A stretch of 64,000 nucleotides of DNA from Rhizobium grahamii CCGE 502. Its GTDB lineage: Bacteria; Pseudomonadota; Alphaproteobacteria; Rhizobiales; Rhizobiaceae. Below, in pieces: positions 29,156 to 36,521 of this stretch. Location: contig NZ_AEYE02000005.1 of NCBI RefSeq assembly GCF_000298315.2, positions 1 to 64,000 on the forward strand, given 5' to 3'. The position numbers and the translations under genes were made by a program. Numbering within the stretch: position 1 is the stretch's first letter; each line of letters opens with the position of its first letter. The notes under the pieces were generated by a model. It saw nothing but the letters and a program-made list of their open reading frames with translations, had not been told where the DNA came from and did not search any database.

Positions 29156-29245
29156 TTCGAACCTACCTTTACAGCTCAAATAGTGATCTCTGGCCGATGC
29201 CCGCCATCTGGTTCAGTGGCGTCCACTCGACCGGTTCCCTATTGA

Positions 29246-29270
29246 AATGAATAGGATTTCTATTGGTTCC
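29246..29270 (-). promoter_or_regulatory. Candidate EcfG/RpoE2-type promoter of the PRC-barrel gene
   Basis: On the minus strand GGAAC (29270-29266), 16 bases, then CATT (29249-29246) resembles the alphaproteobacterial general-stress promoter GGAAC-N16/17-CGTT with one mismatch in the -10 part. The spacer contains the small inverted repeat CCTATT/AATAGG. Confidence 0.35.
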
Positions 29271-29364
29271 CGAAAAAAATCGCGCAAAGATTGCTAAGTC
29301 CCATGGAACTTTTAAGGCAAGCGCTGCGGGAGCCGCGGCCCTTAAACCAGCGCCGAAGAAATGC

Positions 29365-29385
29365 AAAAGGCGCCCAATGGGCGCC
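29365..29385 (-). terminator. Rho-independent terminator of the galactonate operon
   Basis: On the minus strand GGCGCCC and GGGCGCC form a perfect seven-pair stem with a three-base loop followed by TTTT. It lies 24 bases after the stop codon of the lactonase gene. Confidence 0.85.
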
Positions 29386-29408
29386 CTAGCGTCATGAGCA
29401 GCCTCTTG

Positions 29409-30296
29409 TCAGATTACATAAACGGGATCGAACACGCCCTTCACGGTGACGTCAAGCTCGAGCAGGGACCCAGCTTGGGGTTGCATGGAGCGTGCATCGT
29501 CATCCAATCCTTCCCATGCCGTGGTCACTGCAAGGCGATCGCCGTTTGCTCCGATGAATGCAGGGCAGGAGGGTTGCGCCGCCGGAACCTTGTAACGGGA
29601 TATACGAAGGCCATCCGGACTGTAGCGGTCGACCGTGCCAGCACCCCACCGGGCATTCCAGATGTATCCGTCGGCATCGACGACCGAGCCGTCGATGCCG
29701 CCCGGCTCATCCATCGTGTCCACTAGGACGATAGGCTCGCCCGCCGGCATGCCGGTCTGCGGATCGACCATCACCCGCATCAGTCGGCTCATACGAGTAT
29801 CGGTGAAATACCCCGTGGTCCCATCCGGCGAGAAGCAGATCGAGTTCGGAATGCTGACACCGTCGAAAATCTTCGTCACGCGGCCGCCGGCGACATGATA
29901 GATAGCGCCAGCGCGCGTTTCCGCCCGCTTGCTCATCGTGCCGATCCACAGCGCTCCTGAAGGATGCGTACGGCCGTCGTTGGAACGGTTTTCCGGATTG
30001 TCGCTTTCGAGCGCCGCATAGAATGTCAGATTGCCGCTGCTGGTATCGCGGATGAAAAGACCCTGTTCGGTGGCGAGCAACTGGCGCCCGGCGTCGATGC
30101 GGGCAAGCACGCTCGCCATCATCGGCAGCGTATGCACTTTCTTCTCTTCCGTCGAAAGGTTCAGCTCGTGCAATTCCTTGCCGAGAATATTGAACCACCA
30201 CACCGTGTTGGTGTCGGGATCGTAGGTCGGACCTTCGCCCAGCACGGAGCTGGTGTTGCAAAGTGTCTTTCCCGCGAATTCATGAATCTCCGTCAT
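29409..30296 (-). CDS. SMP-30/gluconolactonase family protein, probable galactonolactonase
   Basis: This 295-residue beta-propeller protein matches the SMP-30/LRE family of calcium- or zinc-dependent sugar lactonases. Landmarks are the metal Glu in SVLGEGPTYDPDTNTVWW (about residue 20), FDGVSIPNSICFSPDG (Asn ligand) and GGIDGSVVDADGYIWNARW (Asp ligand and general base). It is the last gene of a minus-strand operon with a sugar-acid aldolase, kinase and dehydrogenase, so it most likely opens galactono-1,4-lactone, or a similar sugar lactone, in the De Ley-Doudoroff pathway. A terminator follows. Confidence 0.88.
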   Translation of the reverse strand: MTEIHEFAGKTLCNTSSVLGEGPTYDPDTNTVWWFNILGKELHELNLSTEEKKVHTLPMMASVLARIDAGRQLLATEQGLFIRDTSSGNLTFYAALESDNPENRSNDGRTHPSGALWIGTMSKRAETRAGAIYHVAGGRVTKIFDGVSIPNSICFSPDGTTGYFTDTRMSRLMRVMVDPQTGMPAGEPIVLVDTMDEPGGIDGSVVDADGYIWNARWGAGTVDRYSPDGLRISRYKVPAAQPSCPAFIGANGDRLAVTTAWEGLDDDARSMQPQAGSLLELDVTVKGVFDPVYVI

Positions 30297-30301
30297 ACGC
30301 C

Positions 30302-30934
30302 TTAAGCTCCTACCGCTGTGTCATAGGCGTAAATGGTCGCCTTCGCACGCTCGGCAACCTCCGTCGCGGTCATTCCCGGCTTGTAGAGGCTGGTGCCGAG
30401 GCCGAAGGCATGAATGCCAGCCTTGGTGTACTCGGCGAAATTCTTGTCCGAAACGCCGCCGACGGCAGCGATTACCAGCTCCGGCGGTAGGATTGCACGG
30501 ATCGCCGTGATGCCGGCGGGGCCGAGCACGCTGGCGGGGAAAAATTTCAAGCCCGTCGCGCCGGCGCGGGCTGCCGCCAGCGCTTCCGTCGGCGTGAAGA
30601 CACCCGGCATGGTGACCATCCCATAATTCCGGGCGAGGATGATCACTTCGGGCTCGACGTTCGGCGTGACGAGCAGCTTGCCACCAGCAGAATGAAGGCT
30701 GTCGACGGCCTCGGTTGTCAGCACGGTGCCGGCGCCGATCAGGCAATCGGCCGGCGCCATCTTCGCCGCGATCTCGATCGACTTGAAGGGTTCCGGCGAG
30801 TTCAGCGGGATTTCGATCGCGGTCAGCCCGTTTTCGATCAGCGCGCCGACCACGCTTTCGGTTTCTTCGGGTTTGATGCCGCGCAGAATGGCGATCAGCG
30901 GACGCTTCATCGTGGGGAAGGGGATGCGGTTCAT
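30302..30934 (-). CDS. dgoA: 2-dehydro-3-deoxy-6-phosphogalactonate aldolase
   Basis: DgoA splits KDPGal into pyruvate and glyceraldehyde 3-phosphate. The 210-residue class I aldolase has ILRGIKPEETESVVGALIEN, the catalytic Glu in TAIEIPLNSPEPF, LIGAGTVLT, LLVTPNVEPEVI and the Schiff-base lysine in ATGLKFFPASVLGPAG. LNSPEPF and the length fit the galactonate branch better than KDPG aldolase of the Entner-Doudoroff route, and the adjacent kinase supports this. It lies five bases before the lactonase gene and 15 bases after dgoK. Confidence 0.93.
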   Translation of the reverse strand: MNRIPFPTMKRPLIAILRGIKPEETESVVGALIENGLTAIEIPLNSPEPFKSIEIAAKMAPADCLIGAGTVLTTEAVDSLHSAGGKLLVTPNVEPEVIILARNYGMVTMPGVFTPTEALAAARAGATGLKFFPASVLGPAGITAIRAILPPELVIAAVGGVSDKNFAEYTKAGIHAFGLGTSLYKPGMTATEVAERAKATIYAYDTAVGA

Positions 30935-30949
30935 TGCTTTGGTGCTTTC

Positions 30950-31867
30950 TTAATTCGGCCAGATGGCTTTGGCGGCGGCAGCAAGGCCGCCACGGACTGC
31001 CGTATCGGCGTCAATGGTGTTGTGGGACAGAGATAGTGCCTTGAAGGCCGCTTCATAAAGACCTTGCAGCCGGCCTGCGGCGACCAGTGTGATGCTGACG
31101 CCGGATCCGGCATTTGTCATGGCGCCGGCGATTTCGAGACCAATCAATGTGCCCGAGATCTTGGCCTGCGCGGCTGCCGCGGTCAGACCATGCAGCAACT
31201 GACCCGAGCGCGCTGTAAAGAAGAGGTTGGTCGCCATTGCCGGCTGCTCATAGGCAGCCTTGATCGCGCTTTCGAATGCCGCCTCGTCTGCCGGCGATTG
31301 ATCGGCTCCTGCGACGGCATGGGATAGGATCGTGTGCTTGGAGATCGCATCGAAAAGCTCGCCGGTCATGAAGCTGGAGAATGCGGTGACGCGACCATCG
31401 GCGACATGAACCCACTTTGAATGGGTGCCGGGCATGCACACGGCCTGTGATCCGGTGCTTCCCGGACCCAGCGCGCCGAGAAGCTGCGTCTCCTCGCCGC
31501 GCATGACGTCGGGCCTTGCCTGATCTCGCTGGGCAAGTCCTGGAAGAATACGGACGTCGCGGCGCTGGCCGGGCACAGCGACTGCGCCCGCCAAAATTGA
31601 GGACAGTGATGCCGGGACGTCGATATACCCCGCCTCGATCCATCCCTGCTTTGCGCCTGCCATGCCGCAGATGATGACCGGAAGATTTTCAGGCGCATTC
31701 ACCTTGGCCAGGTGTGAGGCAAGAACCTCGGCAAAGCCGGTTTTTGCAGCAGTCGTCATGCCCTCATTGCTGCGGCTTTCGCCAAGGATGCTGTCATCCT
31801 TGCCGATCAGCCAGAGCCGGAAACTGCTCGTTCCCCAGTCCACCGCGACATAAGCGGGATTCGCCAT
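30950..31867 (-). CDS. dgoK: 2-dehydro-3-deoxygalactonokinase
   Basis: DgoK phosphorylates 2-keto-3-deoxygalactonate at the 6 position with ATP. The 305-residue product starts at an ATG at 31867 (MANPAYVAVDWGTSSFRLWL), carrying the ASKHA phosphate-1 motif DWGTSSFR, and has CGMAGAKQGW, VMRGEETQLLGAL and the PGTHSKWV segment characteristic of the family. The start codon overlaps the stop of the dehydrogenase gene (TGATG), so translation is coupled. Confidence 0.95.
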   Translation of the reverse strand: MANPAYVAVDWGTSSFRLWLIGKDDSILGESRSNEGMTTAAKTGFAEVLASHLAKVNAPENLPVIICGMAGAKQGWIEAGYIDVPASLSSILAGAVAVPGQRRDVRILPGLAQRDQARPDVMRGEETQLLGALGPGSTGSQAVCMPGTHSKWVHVADGRVTAFSSFMTGELFDAISKHTILSHAVAGADQSPADEAAFESAIKAAYEQPAMATNLFFTARSGQLLHGLTAAAAQAKISGTLIGLEIAGAMTNAGSGVSITLVAAGRLQGLYEAAFKALSLSHNTIDADTAVRGGLAAAAKAIWPN

Positions 31868-32637
31868 CAGAAAATGCCTCCATCGACAATAAGAGATTGG
31901 GCGCTGATCGCTGCCGCGCAACTCGACGCCAGAAACAGGCACGGTCCGACGATCGCGTCGGCGTGCAGAACTTTCTTGATGCACTGGCGATGCACCGTCC
32001 GCGCAATGCCTTCCTCGGTGAGCCAGAGTTTCATCTGGCGATCCGTCACGATCATGCCCGGCAGAATGCAATTGACGCGGATGTTGTCAGGTCCGAGCTT
32101 GCCGGCCAAGCTCTTTGTCAGCCCGATCACGCCGGCCTTCGCCGTCGAATAGGCGGGAAATTCCGGCATGTTGAGCAGAAAAGCAATCGACGACATGTTG
32201 ATGACGGCACCGCCGCCTGCTTCGCGCATCGAGGGCGCAACAGCCTGGGTCGTGAAGAAGACATGGCGCAGGTTGGTCGCCTGGTTGTCGTCCCAGTATT
32301 CCTCGGTCACGGCCTCGAAATCGTGCCGGTCGTCGCGCGCGGCATTGTTGACGAGAACGCTGATTGGGCCAGAGTGAGCGACGACCTCATCGACCGTCCT
32401 GCGGATCTCTGCAACGTCACGCAAATCCGCCTTGTGGAAGCGAACCGGGTGAAGGGTATCGCGCGACAGCCGTTCGACAAGGTCATGGCTTTCCGCCTCG
32501 GCGACGTCAATGAACGAAACCTTGGCGCCCTGCCGGGCGAACCCCTCGACAATCGCTGCCCCGATGCCGGACCCGCCTCCGGTGATCAGCACGCTTCGAT
32601 CCCTGAATTCAGGAAACTGCGCAACCATAGCCGTCAC
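31867..32637 (-). CDS. SDR-family oxidoreductase, probable sugar 1-dehydrogenase
   Basis: This 256-residue short-chain dehydrogenase has the cofactor motif LITGGGSGIGAAIVEG (about residues 17-32), LVNNAARDD, the catalytic serine in INMSSIAF, and YSTAK with Tyr and Lys. The Asp after the second strand (SFIDVAE) favours NAD over NADP. As first gene of the operon with galactonolactonase-, KDGal-kinase- and KDPGal-aldolase-like genes it probably oxidises D-galactose, or a related aldose, to the lactone; the exact sugar is inferred from context. The dehydratase needed between lactonase and kinase (dgoD) is not in the cluster. Confidence 0.88.
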   Translation of the reverse strand: MTAMVAQFPEFRDRSVLITGGGSGIGAAIVEGFARQGAKVSFIDVAEAESHDLVERLSRDTLHPVRFHKADLRDVAEIRRTVDEVVAHSGPISVLVNNAARDDRHDFEAVTEEYWDDNQATNLRHVFFTTQAVAPSMREAGGGAVINMSSIAFLLNMPEFPAYSTAKAGVIGLTKSLAGKLGPDNIRVNCILPGMIVTDRQMKLWLTEEGIARTVHRQCIKKVLHADAIVGPCLFLASSCAAAISAQSLIVDGGIF

Positions 32638-32666
32638 TACGTCCTCCTGACGCCATTCTGTTCTAT

Positions 32667-32699
32667 TATTTGGAACTTAATTTGACTATGTGGAATTAT
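32667..32699. promoter_or_regulatory. Candidate operator of the IclR-type regulator
   Basis: Two related sequences, TATTTGGAACTTA (32667-32679) and TATGTGGAATTAT (32687-32699), share 9 of 13 bases with starts 20 bases apart, two helical turns. They lie between the divergent sugar operon and its regulator; the second one overlaps the regulator promoter. Confidence 0.4.
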
Positions 32700-32710
32700 C
32701 AGACTAGCGT
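32682..32710 (+). promoter_or_regulatory. Candidate promoter of the IclR-type regulator gene
   Basis: TTGACT is followed after 17 bases by TAGCGT, 31 bases before the ATG. The -10 is weak. One operator-like repeat lies within the spacer, which would allow autorepression. Confidence 0.4.
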
Positions 32711-32740
32711 GGCGTCTCTGTCAAGGTATTTGGGGCAACG

Positions 32741-33535
32741 ATGAGTGCGGCAAAAGAGAATGAGCTCGGGCGGCGCGACACCGGCACCCTTGGCAAGCTG
32801 ATGGTCCTTCTCGACGTGGTGACCCATGCCGACGGTCCCATGCGCTTCACGGACATCTTGGCGCTTTCTGATCAGCCGCGCGGCACGCTTCATCGTCAGC
32901 TAAGCCATCTCGTCGAAGAAGGCCTTCTTGAGATCGATGCCGACGGCCGCTACTCATCCGGCTTGCGGCTTTTGGATCTCGCCTCTCGCAGCTGGGCGCG
33001 CAACGAGTTTCGCCTCATCGCCGAACCTCACCTCAAGGACCTCCAGGATCTGACGGGCGAAACGGTTCATCTTGGTGTGCTTCGCGGCAGCTCGATCATC
33101 TACCTCGACAAGTTCGAAGGCCAGCAGCCTGTCAGAATGTACTCGCAGATTGGCAACACCTCACCGGTTTACTGTACAGGTGTCGGCAAGGCAGCCCTGT
33201 CCATATTGCCGAGAGAGCGGGTTGCGGCACTGGTGGCCGACCTTGCCTTCCACCAGTTCACCGCAAATACGCATACAGCGGACACCCTCCTTGCCGAGAT
33301 CGAGGAAATACGCAAGCAAGGTCATGCCTTCGACCGTGAGGAGCACGAAGTCGGCATTCGTTGTGTCGCCGCCCCTATCTGGTCCGAAAACCTGTCGCTT
33401 GTCGGTGGTGTCTCGGTAACCGGGCCGGCATATCGGCTTACGATGGAAAGGCTTTCGGAATGGGCGGCCCCGATCCGGAAGACGGCGGAACAGATCAGAG
33501 AAGCCATGCGCATTGGACTTGGTCCACGCCGCTAA
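32741..33535 (+). CDS. IclR-family transcriptional regulator of the galactonate operon
   Basis: A 264-residue regulator with an N-terminal winged helix (GKLMVLLDVVTHADGPMRF, then LALSDQPRGTLHRQLSHLV as recognition region, about residues 18-70) and a C-terminal effector-binding IclR domain (YCTGVGKAALSILPRERVAA, DREEHEVGIRCVAAPIW, VGGVSVTGP). It is divergent from the sugar operon with 103 bases between the start codons, so it very likely controls that operon in response to a pathway intermediate. Direct repeats in the gap are a candidate binding site. Confidence 0.93.
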   Translation: MSAAKENELGRRDTGTLGKLMVLLDVVTHADGPMRFTDILALSDQPRGTLHRQLSHLVEEGLLEIDADGRYSSGLRLLDLASRSWARNEFRLIAEPHLKDLQDLTGETVHLGVLRGSSIIYLDKFEGQQPVRMYSQIGNTSPVYCTGVGKAALSILPRERVAALVADLAFHQFTANTHTADTLLAEIEEIRKQGHAFDREEHEVGIRCVAAPIWSENLSLVGGVSVTGPAYRLTMERLSEWAAPIRKTAEQIREAMRIGLGPRR

Positions 33536-33577
33536 ACCTTGCTCAAGGTCGCCCAATACAAGGTTGAAGCTTAAAAT

Positions 33578-33606
33578 ATTGTGATTTTCTGACGAATCAT
33601 CACAAT
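33578..33606. promoter_or_regulatory. Inverted repeat upstream of the LuxR-type gene
   Basis: ATTGTGAT and ATCACAAT form a perfect eight-base inverted repeat with 13 bases between the arms, so equivalent positions are 21 bases apart. It lies 127 bases before the regulator start in an AT-rich stretch. It could be an operator or the terminator-proximal hairpin of the IclR gene; there is no T run. Confidence 0.35.
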
Positions 33607-33733
33607 TTACGCTCGTCAATCCCCCGTCTTGGGGTGTATGTGCTGGGTTAATCGTTAATCGGCGATGCAAACTTAGCGACGACGACGAGACGACATCCAT
33701 CAGACATTCCATCTATTCGAGTTGAATAAATAA

Positions 33734-34465
33734 ATGAATCCATCGCAGCCAGGATCTTCCGTGGACGTCCACGTTAGCGAGATCGCCGGACTGAAAACGC
33801 AGTTCGATATTTTCCGCTTCATGAAGAAAGTGACGGAAGCCTATCGAGCGCGGGCCTTCATGGTCTTCAACATTCCCTCCGTGACAGCCGTCAATCTGCA
33901 AAACAGTACAGTCATCTCAAGTTGGCCAGTGGAACTGCTGGCGGCTTACGACCATGAGGGGCTGGTGGCCAATAGTCCGGTCATGAAGCGGCTACGGACC
34001 TCGACCACGCCCTTCTTCAACGACGTGTCGCAGGCAAAGCTGGAAAGGCCCGATGGCAAGGCAGGGATCGTCAAGGCCCTCTTTGAACGTTTCCGCATGA
34101 TGCGTTGTGCCTATTTCCCTGCGCATGAGCCCTCCGGCAGCCGGGGTGCTGTATCGTTTTCGGGCGACCGTGAGGCATTCACCGCGGAGGAAATGCGCGA
34201 ACTCCACTATATTTCCATCCACGTCTTCGATCGGTTGGCGGAAATTCGCAGCCACGACAACAGGGTCACGGAAACTCTGACTGATAGAGAGATTGACTGC
34301 CTGAACTGGACTGCCGCCGGCAAGACCAGTGTCGAGATTGCGGAAATCCTCACTCTGTCCGAGCACACGGTGAACCACTATCTCAACCGTGCGACCAAGA
34401 AGCTCGATACGGTGAACCGTACGCAGGCCGTGGCCAAGGCATTGCGGATCGGACTCATAAAGTAG
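33734..34465 (+). CDS. LuxR-family transcriptional regulator, probable LuxR solo
   Basis: A 243-residue regulator with an N-terminal autoinducer-binding-like domain and a C-terminal helix-turn-helix (LTDREIDCLNWTAAGKTSVE, then SEHTVNHYLNRATKKLDTVN, about residues 180-225). Relative to TraR the ligand pocket is altered: Tyr72 corresponds to Tyr61, but the positions of Trp57 and Asp70 are Leu68 and Ser81 (NSPV instead of DPV). Asp70 contacts the amide of acyl-homoserine lactones, so this protein may bind something else. No LuxI-type synthase is encoded in the window. The ATG has no clear ribosome site. Confidence 0.88.
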   Translation: MNPSQPGSSVDVHVSEIAGLKTQFDIFRFMKKVTEAYRARAFMVFNIPSVTAVNLQNSTVISSWPVELLAAYDHEGLVANSPVMKRLRTSTTPFFNDVSQAKLERPDGKAGIVKALFERFRMMRCAYFPAHEPSGSRGAVSFSGDREAFTAEEMRELHYISIHVFDRLAEIRSHDNRVTETLTDREIDCLNWTAAGKTSVEIAEILTLSEHTVNHYLNRATKKLDTVNRTQAVAKALRIGLIK

Positions 34466-34969
34466 GTGAGCAAATTCTGGGCTCGCGCGCCTAAAACTTC
34501 ACCAATGCGCACCACTTTCTCTCCGGTGCACATCGGCTTTCGCGGATGTTTGCCATCTGGCACGTTTTCTGCTTCTTTGTTTGCAGCGGTCCAGAGGGGA
34601 CCTGGTCACGACGCCGGATAACGGCGCGACCCGCACACCGCCGGCCGACGCTACGATGTCTGATCTCGGGCTAAGGCGTCGGCGGCGGTTGTTGCTTTTG
34701 GGACACGCCGCCGCCCGCAAACCCTCAACCTTCAGCGCCCGATGCACGTTTTGTGCTGGCCTTTTGCCGCGCTTGCTCTAGGTGGCAAGGCTTACCTCGG
34801 TATCCCGGAAGGCTGTTGTAATCATCAGGGCGAAAGCCCGGCGGACTTGGTGGACGCAGCGGCCTTCCGGTTGAACTCGCTCCTCATTTGCTGCCTCGAC
34901 CGCCGATTTTGTTTGGCGAAGACGCGGCGCTCCTCTATCTAGAATGCCAACATAGGCAGTGAGGATGGA
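34466..34969. other. Non-coding stretch of about 500 bases between the LuxR gene and mrp
   Basis: No frame on either strand here looks like a real protein: those present are short, lack ribosome sites and have unlikely composition. The stretch instead holds two strong hairpins, described in the next entry, and leads into the mrp start with no clear promoter that I can place. Confidence 0.6.
34638..34870 (+). ncRNA. Candidate structured RNA
   Basis: Two large hairpins are seen. In the first, CCGCCGGCCGACGC (34638-34651) pairs with GCGTCGGCGGCGG (34676-34688) with one bulge. In the second, CCGGAAGGCTGTTGT (34805-34819) pairs with the segment ending GCGGCCTTCCGG at 34870, about 15 pairs including G-U, and encloses GGGC-GAAA-GCCC (34828-34839), a stem capped by a GNRA tetraloop. 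The G-U pairs and the GNRA loop are typical of folded RNA. It does not match RNase P, tmRNA or SRP RNA as I know them. It may be a small RNA or the leader of mrp; strand and ends are guesses. Confidence 0.3.
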
Positions 34970-36124
34970 ATGACCGGCGTCACCAAGGAACAGGTTCTCG
35001 AAACGCTGAAGACGGTCCGCGGACCCGATCTCGAACACGATATCGTCGAGCTCGGCATGGTCTCTGATGTCTTCATTTCCGACGGCAAGGTCTATTTCTC
35101 CATTACGGTCCCTGCGGAGAACGCCAAGGAGCTGGAGCCTCTTCGTCTCGCCGCCGAACGGGTCATCAAGGAAATGCCGGGTGTCAAGGGAGCCTTGGTT
35201 GCGCTGACGGCGGACAAGAAAGCTGGTGCGGGTTCGGCGCCGGTCTCGCGCCCGCAGCCTCAGGCTGGGCATGAGCATCACGGCCATGCCCACGCGCCGC
35301 AACAGCAGCCCCGCGCCGGCAAGCTCGGCGTTCCCGGTATTGGCTCTATCATCGCCGTTGCCTCCGGCAAGGGCGGGGTGGGAAAATCCACGACCGCCGT
35401 CAACCTTGCGCTCGGCCTGCAGGCCAATGGCTTGCGGGTCGGCATTCTCGACGCCGATATTTACGGCCCCTCGATGCCGCGCCTGCTCAAGATCTCTGGC
35501 CGCCCCACCCAGATCGATGGCCGCATCATCAACCCGATGGAAAATTACGGGCTGAAGGTGATGTCGATGGGCTTCCTCGTCGATGAGGAGACGGCGATGA
35601 TTTGGCGTGGCCCCATGGTGCAATCGGCGCTGATGCAGATGCTGCGTGAGGTTGCCTGGGGCGAACTGGATGTCCTTGTCGTGGATATGCCGCCGGGCAC
35701 AGGCGATGCGCAGCTGACGATGGCGCAGCAGGTACCGCTCGCTGGCGCCGTCATCGTTTCGACACCTCAGGATCTCGCGCTCGTCGATGCCCGCAAGGGA
35801 TTGAACATGTTCAAGAAGGTCGAGGTTCCCGTGCTCGGCATCGTCGAGAACATGAGCTATTTCATCGCCCCCGACACGGGCACTCGTTACGATATCTTTG
35901 GTCATGGCGGCGCTCGCAAGGAAGCTGAACGCATCGGCGTGCCTTTCCTCGGCGAAGTGCCGTTGACGATGAACATTCGCGAGACCTCCGACGCCGGAAC
36001 GCCGCTGGTTGCAACGGAGCCCAACGGCATCGTCGCCGGCATCTATCGCGAGATCGCCGCCAAGGTCTGGCAGCAGCTCGACGTGCAGCCGCAAAAGACC
36101 GCGCCGGCCATTGTTTTCGAGTGA
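34970..36124 (+). CDS. mrp: Iron-sulfur cluster carrier protein Mrp/ApbC
   Basis: Mrp is a P-loop NTPase of the NBP35/ApbC group that carries 4Fe-4S clusters to apoproteins. The 384-residue protein begins with a MIP18-like (DUF59) domain (about residues 1-80), then a His-rich linker with HEHHGHAHA, then the deviant Walker A IAVASGKGGVGKSTTAVNLA (about residues 124-143). Further motifs are DADIYGPSMPRLL, VVDMPPGTGDAQLTMAQ and GIVENMSYF. The usual C-x2-C bridging motif after ENMS is absent here (the segment reads SYFIAPDTGTRYDIFG), which is worth noting because in other family members it binds the cluster. Confidence 0.94.
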   Translation: MTGVTKEQVLETLKTVRGPDLEHDIVELGMVSDVFISDGKVYFSITVPAENAKELEPLRLAAERVIKEMPGVKGALVALTADKKAGAGSAPVSRPQPQAGHEHHGHAHAPQQQPRAGKLGVPGIGSIIAVASGKGGVGKSTTAVNLALGLQANGLRVGILDADIYGPSMPRLLKISGRPTQIDGRIINPMENYGLKVMSMGFLVDEETAMIWRGPMVQSALMQMLREVAWGELDVLVVDMPPGTGDAQLTMAQQVPLAGAVIVSTPQDLALVDARKGLNMFKKVEVPVLGIVENMSYFIAPDTGTRYDIFGHGGARKEAERIGVPFLGEVPLTMNIRETSDAGTPLVATEPNGIVAGIYREIAAKVWQQLDVQPQKTAPAIVFE

Positions 36125-36521
36125 ATGCTTCGCCGCCGCTAGACTCCCAATTGCGGAGGAAATGTGGTGAAACGGCGCAGTGAACGTAAGATGTCTTGAT
36201 TCTTTCGCAGCTTTCCGTCATATGGCGCGCCGTCGCCATGAGGGCGGCGTGTTGCGAATGCTCGATGATGGCCGGTGGGACTGGCCGCCTGCATATTCGG
36301 AGTTATCTTGGTCGAAGGATTGGTGACTGCGATGCGGTTGAGCACGTTGCATATCTCGGCGATCGCCGGATGTGCCGGGAGTCATATGAACTTTCTTCAA
36401 TCGCTTTCGTTGCAATCTGGAACTTGCATCCCGCGCGCTCTCGCAGACAGCGCGCCGTGGAAGGGCGTTCGATGAAGACAGCGATGTGCGCAACACGCCC
36501 GGATTACCGGAGGTCCGACCG
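36125..36521. other. Stretch of about 400 bases without a recognisable gene
   Basis: Between mrp and corA there are only short frames without ribosome sites; one of 34 codons starting at 36225 reads MARRRHEGG but has no support. GGAGGAAATG at 36151-36161 looks like a ribosome site but the frame closes after two codons. I see no promoter or RNA that I would name. Confidence 0.5.

Noticed and set aside
33734-34465. Complete quorum-sensing pair
   Set aside because: No LuxI-type synthase is encoded in the window, so only a solo receptor is reported.
34499-34942. Several 60-80 codon frames in the gap before mrp
   Set aside because: They overlap each other on both strands, have no ribosome sites and unlikely composition; the hairpins explain the region better.
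36225-36329. A 34-codon frame before corA (MARRRHEGG start)
   Set aside because: No ribosome site, no hydrophobic or other recognisable pattern; chance frame.
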